A model generated the notes under the pieces. That model worked only from the letters and a program-made list of their open reading frames with translations, did not search any database and was not told the DNA's origin. A program made the translations under genes and the position numbers. Source: Streptomyces sp. Q6 (GTDB taxonomy: Bacteria > Actinomycetota > Actinomycetes > Streptomycetales > Streptomycetaceae). Taken from it: a stretch of DNA of 64,000 bases. The DNA is taken from NCBI RefSeq assembly GCF_036967205.1, contig NZ_CP146022.1, positions 7,316,001 to 7,380,000 on the forward strand, in the 5' to 3' direction. Below, piece by piece: positions 9,837 to 19,019 of the stretch. Each line of letters begins with the position of its first letter. Position 1 is the first letter of the stretch.

Positions 9837-10028
9837 TTGAAAGAGCCGGTACGCGCCGACCGTCCGGCGGACCATGTGGAGTCGGACCTGGTGGACCTCA
9901 CCGCGGTCAGCATCGTAGAACTCCGCCGGGACCCGGCCCTCGCCCCCAACCGCAGACTCCTCGACGACACCCGCCGCCCCCGCAGCAACGCGATAGGGAG
10001 CGGCAACCCCCAGGGCCGGGCCGAGTAG
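9837..10028 (+). CDS. FxSxx-leader-like small peptide, candidate RiPP precursor
   Basis: A 63-residue peptide whose TTG start at 9837 is chosen for the GGGGGAG ribosome site at 9824-9830; a GTG at 9819 is in frame but lies before that site. The N-terminal part contains DLVDLTAVSIVELRR, close to the leader motif of FxSxx-COOH peptides (DLxGVSLxEL type). The C-terminal part is basic and polar (RRPRSNAIGSGNPQGRAE) and lacks the terminal FxSxx motif. It lies 3 nt upstream of an HExxH-type putative peptide hydroxylase, the expected modifying enzyme. Core boundaries and product are unknown. Peptide-like coding is plausible but short-gene prediction is uncertain. Confidence 0.6.
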   Translation: MKEPVRADRPADHVESDLVDLTAVSIVELRRDPALAPNRRLLDDTRRPRSNAIGSGNPQGRAE

Positions 10029-10031
10029 CAC

Positions 10032-11809
10032 GTGACGACACCGTCCGTGACCGGGCCCGGCGCACGGGCCGGCTCCGGTCACCCCGCGCTGCGCATGCCG
10101 GGAGCACTCTTCGACGAACTGGCCACCGGAGGCGGCTCCGAGCAGGCCGTGGCCTTCCTGGCCAGAGGTGAACGGACCCGACGTCTGCTCCTGCTGCGCG
10201 AGCTGCTCGACCGGCTCGACGAACTCCCGGGCCTTCTGGGCCCGTTGGGGGACAGTGCCGATGCGTGGGCCGCGGTCGAGGAGGCGGCGCGGCGGGCACC
10301 GGCCGCGGTGGACGCCCTGCTCATGAGCCCGCAGTGCGGAGCGTGGATCGCGCACGCGCTGCGCCGGCTGCACGGCGCAGCGTCCGGGCCGCCGCTGTGG
10401 GCGGACGTCGGACACCTCGTGTGCGTCGCGCTCGCCGCCTGCGTACGGAGCGGCGTCGATGCCGATCTGACGGTCCCCGCGCGGCACGGAGCGGTGAGCC
10501 TGCCCACGCTCGGACTCCTCCAACTTCCCCGGACCGCGCAGGAGTTCACCGCTGTGCGGGTCGCCGTACGCGCGGGACGGGTGGCGGCGGGGACGGTCGC
10601 GGTCCGCCCGCTCGCCGATGCCGAATCGCCGGTGTGGCATCGGCTGCGCGCCCTGGGGGGCGACGCCGTCCACCTCGACGACCTCGACCCCTACCGCGAC
10701 CTCGACGAACCCGTCGCCCCCTCCAGGCTGCCCGCCGAGGAGGTCGCCCACTGGGAGCGGGCGCTGGACGAGGCGTACGCCATCCTGCGCCGACCCGGGC
10801 GGGCGGGCGGTGTCGGGACGATCCGGCCCGGCGACATCACCCGTATCGTCCCCTGGGGTGTCGAGGACCGTGCCGGAGCGCGGCTGAGCGCCTCCACCGC
10901 GGACGCCTTCGGCTCCATGCTGGTGTCCCGTCCGCAGACCGGACTCGACCTCGCCGAGTCCCTCGTCCACGAGTTCCAGCACAGCAAACTCGGCGCGCTC
11001 CTCCATCTGTTCCCGCTGCTCGACGACGACCGGGCCGAGCGGTACTACGCGCCGTGGCGGGCCGACCCGCGCCATCTGTCCGGCCTGCTGCACGGCGCCT
11101 ACGCGTTCACCGGGGTCACCGGTTTCTGGCGGGCCCGCATCGGGGACCGCCGGGCCGATCCGGAGAACACGGCACCCTTCCATTTCGCGCTGCGCCGCCT
11201 GCAGACCCGCCTCGTGGTGCGCACGCTCGCCACCCGCGGCGACCTCACCCCGGCGGGCAGCCGCCTGGTGACCGGTCTCGCGGCGACGCTCGACGGCTGG
11301 CTGCGCGAGCCCGTGGACCCCGACGCGGGAGCCCGTGCGCGGGCGGCGGCCGTCAGCCACCGGGTCGAATGGCGGCTGCGGAACCTGCGCTGCGCGGCGG
11401 CCGAGCGCGCGGACCTGGACCGGGCCTGGCGGGAGGGCGCGGAAGCGCCCGTGGCCCGGCACGAGCCCGTCATCGTCCCGGGGGCGTCCGCCGTGCACTG
11501 GTCGGACGCGCGGGGCGGCCTGTATCTCGCGCCGCGGCCGGGGCCCGGCGCCGACGCGTGCCTCGTGGCGGGGACCCGGAGCGGGCGCGCGCCCTGTACG
11601 CGGAGCGTCTGCGGCAGGCGCCCGGCGACGCGCACGCCCTGGCGGGGCGGATGCTGGCCGAAGCGGGGGCGCGGCCGGGGCTGCGGCGGCTGCTCGCCCG
11701 GCCCGAGCGGGTCGCCGCGGCGTGGGCCGCGGCCGGGGTGGAGCCCGGGGACGCGGCGGGCACCGGCCGGGTGATGGGGTGGCTCTGCGGCGAAGGCCAA
11801 CGGGCGTGA
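10032..11809 (+). CDS. HExxH-type putative peptide beta-hydroxylase, apparent 1-nt frameshift near 11570
   Basis: The protein carries HEFQH at residues 313-317, the metal-binding HExxH of the alpha-ketoglutarate-dependent HExxH peptide hydroxylase family found beside FxSxx-type peptides. Translation from GTG 10032 is convincing to about residue 513 (VHWSDARGGLYLAP). After that the reading frame becomes arginine/glycine-rich nonsense and stops at 11774. The -1 frame restores a sensible tail (ERARALYAERLRQAPGD through VMGWLCGEGQRA) ending at 11809. A lost G in the GCGGGGAC run at 11569-11574 explains this. It is either a real lesion in the last 80 residues or a sequence error. The HExxH is upstream of the break, so activity might survive. 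Confidence 0.7.
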
Positions 11810-11897
11810 GGAGGACGGGAGTCGGTTGTCGGCCACCCGGCACGGAGACGGCATCCTGTCAGTACTCTGTGGGGGACGACTCGCCGTCCTCACCCTA

Positions 11898-11911
11898 TCG
11901 AAGCGCTTCGA
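11898..11911. promoter_or_regulatory. LacI-type operator, copy 1 (upstream of the regulator gene)
   Basis: Perfect 14-bp palindrome TCGAAGCGCTTCGA with the CG-centred symmetry typical of LacI-family operators, 121 nt upstream of the repressor start. Identical 14-mers occur at 21758-21771 and 21884-21897 in the divergent sugar-operon region, so this copy implies autoregulation. Confidence 0.8.
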
Positions 11912-12031
11912 CGGACTCCTGGACAGGTGCCCGTCACCCCCCATAGGGTCGGGATGTTGCACGGTCATAGACACCCCGCCGGCGTCGAACCGCTTCGCCT
12001 CGGCGCCCTCGTCCCGGCTCAGGAGAACGAC

Positions 12032-13048
12032 ATGGTCACGCTCGCAGAGGTCGCCCGGCACGCGGGAGTCTCCGCCAGCACCGTGAGTTACGTCCTCAGC
12101 GGCAAGCGGTCCATCTCCGCGGCCACCCGTGAGCGCGTCGAGAGCAGCGTCCGCCAGCTCGGCTACCACCCGAACGCGGGCGCGCGGGCCCTGGCCAGCA
12201 GCAAGTCGAACATCATCGCGCTGATGGTGCCGCTCCGCACCGACATGTACATGCCGGTGATGATGGAGATAGCGATGGCCGTCGCCACCGCCGCCCGCAC
12301 CCACGGCTACGACATCCTGCTCCTCACCGGCGAGGAGGGCGCCCAGGCCGTACGCCGCATCGAGGGCAGCGCGCTCGCCGACGCCGTGATCGTGATGGAC
12401 GTCGAGCTGGACGACGAGCGGCTGCCGCTGCTGCGCTCCGCGAGCCGCCCCGCCGTGCTGATCGGTCTGCCGGCCGACACCACCGGGCTCACCTGCGTGG
12501 ACCTCGACTTCGCCGCCGCGGGCGCCCTGTGCGCCCAGCACCTCGCCGACCTCGGACACCGGGAGATCGCCGTCATCGGCGAGGCCGCCGCCGTCTACGA
12601 GCGGCGCACCGGGTTCGCCGAGCGGACCCTGACCGGCCTGCGCGAGCGCAGCAACGAACTGGGACTGCGCCTGCTGCACCGGCCGTGCGAAGGCTCGTAC
12701 GCCTCCGTCTCGGCAACGTTGTCGAGGATCTTCGACGAGCGGCCGGGCACCACCGCCTTCGTCGTCCAGAACGAGGCGGCGACCGACCCGCTGCTCGCCC
12801 TGCTGCGCCAGTCCGGGCGCGCGGTCCCCGAGGACATCTCCGTCGTCGCGGTCTGCCCCGACCAGGTCGCGGCCCACGCGTCGGTGCCGCTCACCTCGGT
12901 CGCCGTGCCCGCGCAGGAGATGGGGCGGCGCGCGGTCGAGCAGGTCATCGCGCAGATCGAGGGCCGGGGCTCGGACGAGGAAGTCGTGCTGCTCAAGCCG
13001 GAGTTGACCCTGCGCGACAGCGCGGCCCAGGCCCCCGCCGGGGTCTGA
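12032..13048 (+). CDS. LacI-family repressor of the xyloglucan locus
   Basis: A 338-residue regulator. The N-terminal helix-turn-helix is unmistakable (VTLAEVARHAGVSASTVSYV followed by LSGKRSISAATRERV), then a periplasmic-binding-protein-like effector domain. The ATG at 12032 is preceded by AGGAGAA at 12021-12027, so the longer in-frame reading from 11927 is not the start. The ligand is probably an oligosaccharide released from the polysaccharide handled by the neighbouring genes. It is convergent with the GH12 gene, 28 nt apart. The identical palindromes upstream of itself and between the SBP and GH3 genes define its likely regulon. Confidence 0.88.
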   Translation: MVTLAEVARHAGVSASTVSYVLSGKRSISAATRERVESSVRQLGYHPNAGARALASSKSNIIALMVPLRTDMYMPVMMEIAMAVATAARTHGYDILLLTGEEGAQAVRRIEGSALADAVIVMDVELDDERLPLLRSASRPAVLIGLPADTTGLTCVDLDFAAAGALCAQHLADLGHREIAVIGEAAAVYERRTGFAERTLTGLRERSNELGLRLLHRPCEGSYASVSATLSRIFDERPGTTAFVVQNEAATDPLLALLRQSGRAVPEDISVVAVCPDQVAAHASVPLTSVAVPAQEMGRRAVEQVIAQIEGRGSDEEVVLLKPELTLRDSAAQAPAGV

Positions 13049-13076
13049 GCCGCGCCCTCTTCGGCGTCGTACCGCG

Positions 13077-13796
13077 TCAGCTGCTGGAGACGCCGAAGCT
13101 GTTCGTCCTGAAGTCCAGGCCGCCGGACGACGAGGTGATCTCGTAGCCGAACTGGACGTCACCGATCGTCTCGTCGCCCCACCAGCCCTTGGTGTCCTTG
13201 ATCCACTTCAGGATCGGCAGGATGTTCACCGTGCCGGACGTGGAGTCCGAGGTGCGCAGGAACGAATAGACCTCGTTGGCGCCGTTGTCGCCCTTGTAGA
13301 CGGTCCACGTGTGCCCGCCGAGTGTGAGGTTTCCCTGCGAGGTGCCGAGCGGGCCGACCGCTCCGTTGTAGTTGACCCAGAGCATGACCTCGTGGTCGTA
13401 GTCGCTGTCCCAGATGTCGTACGACGTGTTGTACGCGCCCGACGACGGCACCGTCACGTTGTAGCTGCTGGTGAGGGAGGACAGCGAGCTCAGCGGCTTG
13501 TTCACGACCTTCTTCGCGTTCGGGTACGACTTGATGCCGCCCGTGTTCGGGTGGTTCGCCCAGACGCCCCAGTTCGACGAGGAGTTGGCCCAGATCGACT
13601 GGGAGCCCGCGCCCGAACCCCAGATGTTGTTGTAGAGCGTGTAGCCGTCCGATGTCGTGTAGTTGCCCCACTGGTCGGACGAGGACCAGATGAGCGCCTC
13701 GGCGGGCGAGGCGGTCAGGGCGATCACCGCTCCGGCCGCCAGGGCGGAGCCGAGGAGCGTGCGGCGGGGGATCGAGCGTCGTGCGGTGGCTGCCAT
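13077..13796 (-). CDS. Secreted glycoside hydrolase family 12 endoglucanase/xyloglucanase
   Basis: A 239-residue protein with a Tat-like signal (RRSIPRRTLLG, hydrophobic stretch, ASPAEA cleavage region). The mature domain has the GH12 beta-jelly-roll signatures: YTLYNNIWGSG, nucleophile Glu136 in DHEVMLWVNY and acid/base Glu219 in QFGYEI. GH12 enzymes cut beta-1,4-glucan backbones and many are xyloglucan-specific. The start ATG at 13796 has AAGGG 6 nt upstream; an in-frame ATG 15 nt earlier is less well placed. No carbohydrate-binding module is attached. It is last in the minus-strand operon, and the only secreted hydrolase in it, so it probably generates the oligosaccharides that the ABC transporter imports. 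Confidence 0.88.
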   Translation of the reverse strand: MAATARRSIPRRTLLGSALAAGAVIALTASPAEALIWSSSDQWGNYTTSDGYTLYNNIWGSGAGSQSIWANSSSNWGVWANHPNTGGIKSYPNAKKVVNKPLSSLSSLTSSYNVTVPSSGAYNTSYDIWDSDYDHEVMLWVNYNGAVGPLGTSQGNLTLGGHTWTVYKGDNGANEVYSFLRTSDSTSGTVNILPILKWIKDTKGWWGDETIGDVQFGYEITSSSGGLDFRTNSFGVSSS

Positions 13797-13837
13797 GGTG
13801 TCCCTTTCCATGGTCGGTCTCGCTCGGGTGGGGGGAA

Positions 13838-16051
13838 CTACCGCGTCCTCAAGTTGAGTTCGCGGTCCTCGCCGGCGGTCAGGCGCAGGTGCCCGTCACC
13901 GCCGTCCGGGGTCTTGAGGCCGATGTCCGCGTCACGGTCGGGGCGGACCAGGGCCGTGCAGGTCGCGCCGCTCCAGGTGAGGTCGACGCGGGCGCCGAAC
14001 CGTGTGCGCAGACCGCGTACCTCGCCGCGCCGCCAGGCGGCGGGCAGCGCGGGCAGCAGCACGAGGCGTTCGGGCGTTGACTGGAGCAGCGCCTCGGTGA
14101 GCACGGCGGGCAGGGTGTGCGCCGCGTCGGCGTTGTACACGTCGCGCGCCGGGTAGTGCGCGCTCATCAGCGAGGGGTGGAAGTAGTCGCCGGTCAGGAC
14201 CTGCCGCAGCGCGTCCGCCACCCGAGGGGCGTCGCGCAGCCGGGCCGCTATCAGGGCGTGGTGCAGATGGCCGTGCGCGGAGTGGTTCTCGGCGCCGCGC
14301 AGCTCCAGCGCGCGGTGGGCGGCCTTCGCCAGCTCCGGGGTGTCGTACGGGGTGATGTCGTGGTGCGGCCACACCGGGTAGAGATGGCTGAGGTGCCGGT
14401 GGTCGTAGGCGTCGTCGAGGCCCGGCCACGCCCACTCGGCGAGGGCCCCGTCGGCGTTGATCCGGTAGTCGGGCAGCCGCTCGGCGAGCGCCGTCCAGCG
14501 CTCCGCGTCCGGGCCCGGGTGCCAGGCGGCGGCGGTGCGCAGCGCGTGCCGGGCGGCGGCGATGTCCATCGTGGCGTTGAGCGTGCCCCAGCTCGCGTTC
14601 GCGGGCCGGTTCTCCGGCGAGTACGACGGCACGATCACGATGCGCCCGTCGGGTCCGGTCCGGGTGAGGAAGTCCTCGTAGAACAGGGCGACGTCGGCGA
14701 GGGCGGCGGCCAGCCAGGCGGGCCGTTCCCCGCTCGTCTCGGCCTGCTCCACCAGCGGCGTGAGCAGCCAGTCGGCGCCCGCCGTCCACAGGTGCATCGG
14801 CCACCGCCGCTGGAAGTGGAACGCGTGCCCGGACTCGCCGTCGGTGTGCGCGGGCGCGACGACGCCCCGCGTACCGAAGACGCTCCGCGCGTTGTCCCGC
14901 CAGTGCGCCAACTGGCCCTGGACCAGAGCGCTCTGGGCCTCGGTGACCTCGGGCAGTGCGCAGGCCGGGGCCGATGCCGTCTGGAGGTTGAGGTTGGCGT
15001 CGGTGGTGAACGCGCCCGACCAGGCCGTGTCCCACTCGCCGGTCCACAGTCCCGTGAGCCGGGGCGGCAGCGCACCCGACGCGCTGAGGAGGTGATAGCG
15101 CCCCGCCGCGAACAGGCGCTCCAGGAGGGCTTGACCGTCGGTCCTGCCGAGCAGTTCGCTCCCCGGCAGACCGCGTTCACCGCGCGGCGCGTCCAGGGTG
15201 AGCGACACCCGCTCGTACGCGGGACGGTGCAGCGCCTCGTGCCGGGCGAGCAGGGCCGTGTACGTGTCCTCGGCCGGGTCGTCCCCGTCGATGAACTCCG
15301 CGAGCGCGGCGGCCTCGGCGACCGCGTCGAGCTCGCCGAGGTGCCGGCGCACGCGAGTGAGCAGCAGCAGCCCCTGCGCGCCGTCGACCCGCAGCCCGCA
15401 GGCGCCCACCGACGTCCGGCCGCCGCGCACGACGGCGAGGGTGGTGCCCGTGTACGCCAGATCGCTGTCCGGGTAGCGGCAGCGCAGCGTCAACTGGGCC
15501 CCGTACGGGGTGAGAACGACCCCGCGCCCGACGCCGAGCCCGCCCGGCACCCCGGCGAGCCGGGGGTCGGGGAACACCTCGCCGTCGAGTCCCTGACCGG
15601 TGACGTACTGCACCACGACGTCGTCCGCCCGCGACACGAACACCCGCCCGCGCCACCCGCCGCACCACGCCTGGGCCACGCCCGTCGCGAAGTCGACGGC
15701 GCGCCGGTAGCCGCGCCACACCACGGTGTCGCGCACGAACCGGACCTGGAACGCCGGATGGAACGCCTGGACCCAGCGCAGCGGCCGCCCGTCCGTGAAC
15801 GACTCGGCCGCGTCCGTCTCGCCGGCCAGCAACCGGTCCTGGAGGTCGGCCAGCCGGGAGGCCAGGGCGGGGGGACGCGGCCGCGGTTCCCCGTCGGGGC
15901 GGACCAGCGAGTGATGGGTGACGACCACCCGGTCGTCGTACGGGTCGCCGAACGCGAGGGCGCCGTGCCGGCCGTTGCCGCTCAGAAAGGCGTCCTCCCA
16001 GCGGGCGGCCGGACTCGTCTCCCAGGTGCCGTGCGGATGTTCAGGCAGCAC
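13838..16051 (-). CDS. Glycoside hydrolase family 95 (alpha-L-fucosidase type), cytoplasmic
   Basis: A 737-residue protein of the GH95 type: FLSGNGRHGALAFGDP near the N-terminus, a long (alpha/alpha)6 catalytic region including LTGLWTGEWDTAWSGAFTTD, VPSYSPENRP and ATMDIAAAR, and a C-terminal beta domain. Characterised GH95 members remove alpha-1,2-L-fucose or alpha-L-galactose from xyloglucan side chains. No signal peptide is visible, so it should act on imported oligosaccharides. The GTG start at 16051 follows GAGG with 5-nt spacing and overlaps the GH42 stop by 11 nt, indicating translational coupling. Family assignment is firm; the exact sugar removed is inferred from context. Confidence 0.82.
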   Translation of the reverse strand: MLPEHPHGTWETSPAARWEDAFLSGNGRHGALAFGDPYDDRVVVTHHSLVRPDGEPRPRPPALASRLADLQDRLLAGETDAAESFTDGRPLRWVQAFHPAFQVRFVRDTVVWRGYRRAVDFATGVAQAWCGGWRGRVFVSRADDVVVQYVTGQGLDGEVFPDPRLAGVPGGLGVGRGVVLTPYGAQLTLRCRYPDSDLAYTGTTLAVVRGGRTSVGACGLRVDGAQGLLLLTRVRRHLGELDAVAEAAALAEFIDGDDPAEDTYTALLARHEALHRPAYERVSLTLDAPRGERGLPGSELLGRTDGQALLERLFAAGRYHLLSASGALPPRLTGLWTGEWDTAWSGAFTTDANLNLQTASAPACALPEVTEAQSALVQGQLAHWRDNARSVFGTRGVVAPAHTDGESGHAFHFQRRWPMHLWTAGADWLLTPLVEQAETSGERPAWLAAALADVALFYEDFLTRTGPDGRIVIVPSYSPENRPANASWGTLNATMDIAAARHALRTAAAWHPGPDAERWTALAERLPDYRINADGALAEWAWPGLDDAYDHRHLSHLYPVWPHHDITPYDTPELAKAAHRALELRGAENHSAHGHLHHALIAARLRDAPRVADALRQVLTGDYFHPSLMSAHYPARDVYNADAAHTLPAVLTEALLQSTPERLVLLPALPAAWRRGEVRGLRTRFGARVDLTWSGATCTALVRPDRDADIGLKTPDGGDGHLRLTAGEDRELNLRTR

Positions 16052-18029
16052 CGCGACCTCGCGTCTGCCGGGCGAGCGCCACCACGCCGAACCGGCCCAG
16101 GGGGACGGATCCGGTGTGCAGGTCACCGGTCAGCACGTCCCGGTACGGTCCGTCGCCCGGCAGCTCGACCGTCACCTCGCCGCGCCCGTGGTGCAGCAGG
16201 AACAGCAGCTCGCCACGGCGTACGGCCTCCACCCCTGCGGGGAGGCCGGACAGCGGAGGCCGTACGCCCGCCTCGGCGGCCGCGCCCGCGAGCAGCGAGC
16301 GCAGGGCCAGAGGATCGGGGAGGGTGGACAGGTACCAGGCGCGGCCGCGGCGCAGCACGGCGGGCAGCCCGTCGAGCTCCCCGCCCCGATAGGCGGCCAC
16401 TACGTCGGCGTCGTCGGCGGCCGTCAGCTCCTCCGACCACAGTGTCCCGCCGAACTCCCCGCACTCCACCCGCTCTTCGGCGTCAAGGGGCCACCACTCG
16501 TGCAGCGTGCGGATGCCGAACACCTCACGCAGGCGTACGTCCATGCCGCCGTCCCGCACCCGGTCGTCCTCGTCGGCGACGCCCGTGAAGAACCCGGCCA
16601 CGAGCGTCCCGCCGCCGCGCACGTACGCCACGAGGTTCTCGATCGCCGCGTCGTCCAGCAGGTACGACTGCGGTACCACGACCACCTTGTAGCCGCTCAG
16701 GTCGTGCGCGGGATGCGCGAAGTCGACGGTGAGGTGCGCCTCCCACAGGGCGCGGTGCCAGGCCCGTACGACGTCCTCGTACACGACCCGCGTCGAGGGC
16801 CGGGCGTCCTGGCCGCCCGCCCACCAGGAGTTCCAGTCGTGCAGCACGGCGACATCGGCCACCAGGTGAGTGCCCGTCACGTCCGGACCCAGCGCGGCGA
16901 GTTCGGCGCCGACGCGCTTCACCTCGGCGAACGTCCGCCCCTCCTCGCCCGCGTGGCCGAGCATCCCCGAGTGGAACTTCTCGGCGCCCTGCCGCGACTG
17001 CCGCCACTGGAAGTAGCAGACGGCGTCCGCGCCGCGCGCCACGGACTGGAGCGACCACAGGCGGTTGAGCCCGACCGGCTTCGGATGGTTCACGCCGCGC
17101 CAGTTCACCGGGCCCGCCGCCTGCTCCATCACCATCCACGGGCCGCGCGCCTGACTTCGCGTCATATCGGCGATCATCGCGTTGTACTGCCCGCCCAGCG
17201 GGTCCCGCGGATCCGGATAGACGTCGACCGAGACGACGTCCTCCCGCTCCGCCCACGCCCAGCCGTCCTGCCCGGTCCAGAACGCCATGAAGTTGGTCGT
17301 CACCGGGATGTCGGCGGGGGAGTGGCGGCGCACCAGGTCGCGCTCGGCGACGAAGCACTCCATGAGCGCGTCCGAGGTGAACCGCCGGAAGTCGAGGACC
17401 TGGGTGGGGTTGCGCAGGTACTGCGCGCGGCGCGGCGGGATCACGTCCTCCCACGTCTCGACGTGCTGGCTCCAGAAGGCGGTGCCCCAGGCCTCGTTGA
17501 GGGCGTCCAGCGTGCCGTACCGCGCGCGCAGCCAGTCGCGGAAGGCGCGCGCCGCCTCGTCGCCGTGGTCGACCGTGCAGTACTCGTTGTTGATGTGCCA
17601 CATCCGCAGCGCAGGATGCCGCCCGTACCGCTTCGCCAGATCCTCGGTGATCGCGGCGGCGTAGCGGCGGTACGCGCTGGAGGAGTGCGCGAACTGCTGG
17701 CGCGAGCCCCACCACACCGTGCGCCCGTCCTCGTCACGCGGCAGTGTCTCCGGGTGCAGCCGCCCCAGCCACGGCGGCGGGGAGGCGGTCGGTGTCGCGA
17801 GCACCACCCCGATGCCGTGCGCGTGCATCAGGTCCATCAGCCGGTCGAGCCACCCGAACTCCCGCGCCCCCGGGCGTGGTTCGAGCTTCGCCCAGGAGAA
17901 GACGCCCAGGGTGACCGAGGTGACGCCGGCCTCTTTCATCAGGCGTACGTCGTCGGCCCACACCTCCTCGGGCCACTGCTCGGGGTTGTAGTCGCCGCCG
18001 AAGAGGAGGCGGCCGTCGCGGGCGATCAT
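16041..18029 (-). CDS. Glycoside hydrolase family 42 beta-galactosidase
   Basis: A 662-residue GH42 enzyme. The opening LLFGGDYNPEQWPEEVW and SWAKLEP are diagnostic. The catalytic acid/base is Glu149 in HINNEY and the nucleophile is Glu302 in WMVMEQAAG. A trimerisation domain (YKVVVVPQSYLLDD) and a small C-terminal domain follow. It removes terminal beta-galactose, and in some relatives alpha-L-arabinopyranose, from oligosaccharides. It has no signal peptide, so it is cytoplasmic. It starts 42 nt after the permease stop and overlaps the GH95 start. In this operon it would trim galactosyl side chains once fucose has been removed. Confidence 0.9.
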   Translation of the reverse strand: MIARDGRLLFGGDYNPEQWPEEVWADDVRLMKEAGVTSVTLGVFSWAKLEPRPGAREFGWLDRLMDLMHAHGIGVVLATPTASPPPWLGRLHPETLPRDEDGRTVWWGSRQQFAHSSSAYRRYAAAITEDLAKRYGRHPALRMWHINNEYCTVDHGDEAARAFRDWLRARYGTLDALNEAWGTAFWSQHVETWEDVIPPRRAQYLRNPTQVLDFRRFTSDALMECFVAERDLVRRHSPADIPVTTNFMAFWTGQDGWAWAEREDVVSVDVYPDPRDPLGGQYNAMIADMTRSQARGPWMVMEQAAGPVNWRGVNHPKPVGLNRLWSLQSVARGADAVCYFQWRQSRQGAEKFHSGMLGHAGEEGRTFAEVKRVGAELAALGPDVTGTHLVADVAVLHDWNSWWAGGQDARPSTRVVYEDVVRAWHRALWEAHLTVDFAHPAHDLSGYKVVVVPQSYLLDDAAIENLVAYVRGGGTLVAGFFTGVADEDDRVRDGGMDVRLREVFGIRTLHEWWPLDAEERVECGEFGGTLWSEELTAADDADVVAAYRGGELDGLPAVLRRGRAWYLSTLPDPLALRSLLAGAAAEAGVRPPLSGLPAGVEAVRRGELLFLLHHGRGEVTVELPGDGPYRDVLTGDLHTGSVPLGRFGVVALARQTRGRGAA

Positions 18030-18071
18030 GATCTGCGGCTCCGGGAGGTTCGAGGGTGGTGGTGCGCGCCG

Positions 18072-19019
18072 TCAGCCCTTGACGGCGCCGGTGAGCATGC
18101 CCTTCTTGAAGTGGCGCTGGACGAAGGGGGAGGCGAGGGCCACGGGGACCAGGGCGAGGACCATCATGGCCATCTGCAGTCCCAGGGCGGAGAGTTCACC
18201 CGCGTTGACCCGCTGGCTCAGGCCCGTCGGGAGCGCGGTGTTCTTCTGCACGAGCTGCATCAGCACGTTCTGCAACGGCAGCTTCGCCGGGTCGTCGATG
18301 TAGATCATGGCGTTGAACCAGGCGCTCCAGTAGGCCACCGCGTAGAACAGCGAGATGACGGCGATCACCGCGCGGGACAGCGGCACGATGATCGTCCACA
18401 GGATCCGCAGTTCGCCGGCGCCGTCGATCCGCGCGCTGTCCGTCAGCTCCGGCGAGATGCCCATGAAGAACCCGCGCAGCACCAGGATGTTGAAGACGCT
18501 CACCGCGCTCGGCAGGATCAGCGCCAGGTACGAGTCGGTCAGGCCGAGCGTCTGCACCAGGAGGTACGTCGGGATGAGCCCGGCGCTGAAGAACATCGTC
18601 GTCATCAGGCCCATGAGCAGCGCCCGGTGCGCGAACGACCCGGGCCGCGACAGCCCGTAGGCGGCGAGGACCGACACCGCCATGGAGAACAGCGTGCCGA
18701 CCGTGGTCACGCCGAGCGAGACCAGCATCGCCCTGCTGACCTGGCCGCCGCTGAGCAGCTCCGTGTAGTTGACGAGGGTGAAGCCCTCGGGCCACACCAC
18801 CAGACCGCCCACGGAATCGATGACGTGCCGGGGCGACAGGCTCGTGACGATCACCACCCACAACGGGCCGAGCACCGCCAGACAGCACAGGGCGAGGATC
18901 AGACCCTTGGCGCCGAGGCCCGCCTTCGTGGGCGGCTCCTCCCACACCGGGCGCTCGGGGCCCTGCCACACCGAGCGCGGACGCGTCCCGGAGCGGGGTC
19001 GTTCGACCGTGGCACTCAC
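18072..19019 (-). CDS. Carbohydrate ABC transporter permease (second subunit)
   Basis: A 315-residue CUT1-type permease with six predicted membrane helices and the EAA loop DSARIDGAGELRILWTIIVP that contacts the ATPase. Overall it resembles LplC/YtcP-type permeases that pair with large binding proteins. The start is the GTG at 19019, overlapping the previous stop (GTGA). The operon contains no ATP-binding subunit; in Streptomyces such systems are commonly energised by the shared ATPase MsiK encoded elsewhere. It works with the upstream permease and the lipoprotein to import oligosaccharides. Confidence 0.87.
   Translation of the reverse strand: MSATVERPRSGTRPRSVWQGPERPVWEEPPTKAGLGAKGLILALCCLAVLGPLWVVIVTSLSPRHVIDSVGGLVVWPEGFTLVNYTELLSGGQVSRAMLVSLGVTTVGTLFSMAVSVLAAYGLSRPGSFAHRALLMGLMTTMFFSAGLIPTYLLVQTLGLTDSYLALILPSAVSVFNILVLRGFFMGISPELTDSARIDGAGELRILWTIIVPLSRAVIAVISLFYAVAYWSAWFNAMIYIDDPAKLPLQNVLMQLVQKNTALPTGLSQRVNAGELSALGLQMAMMVLALVPVALASPFVQRHFKKGMLTGAVKG

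Noticed and set aside
9837-10028. Assignment of the small peptide as a true FxSxx-COOH protein
   Set aside because: The C-terminus lacks F-x-S-x-x and no radical SAM gene is adjacent; only the leader resembles FxsA.
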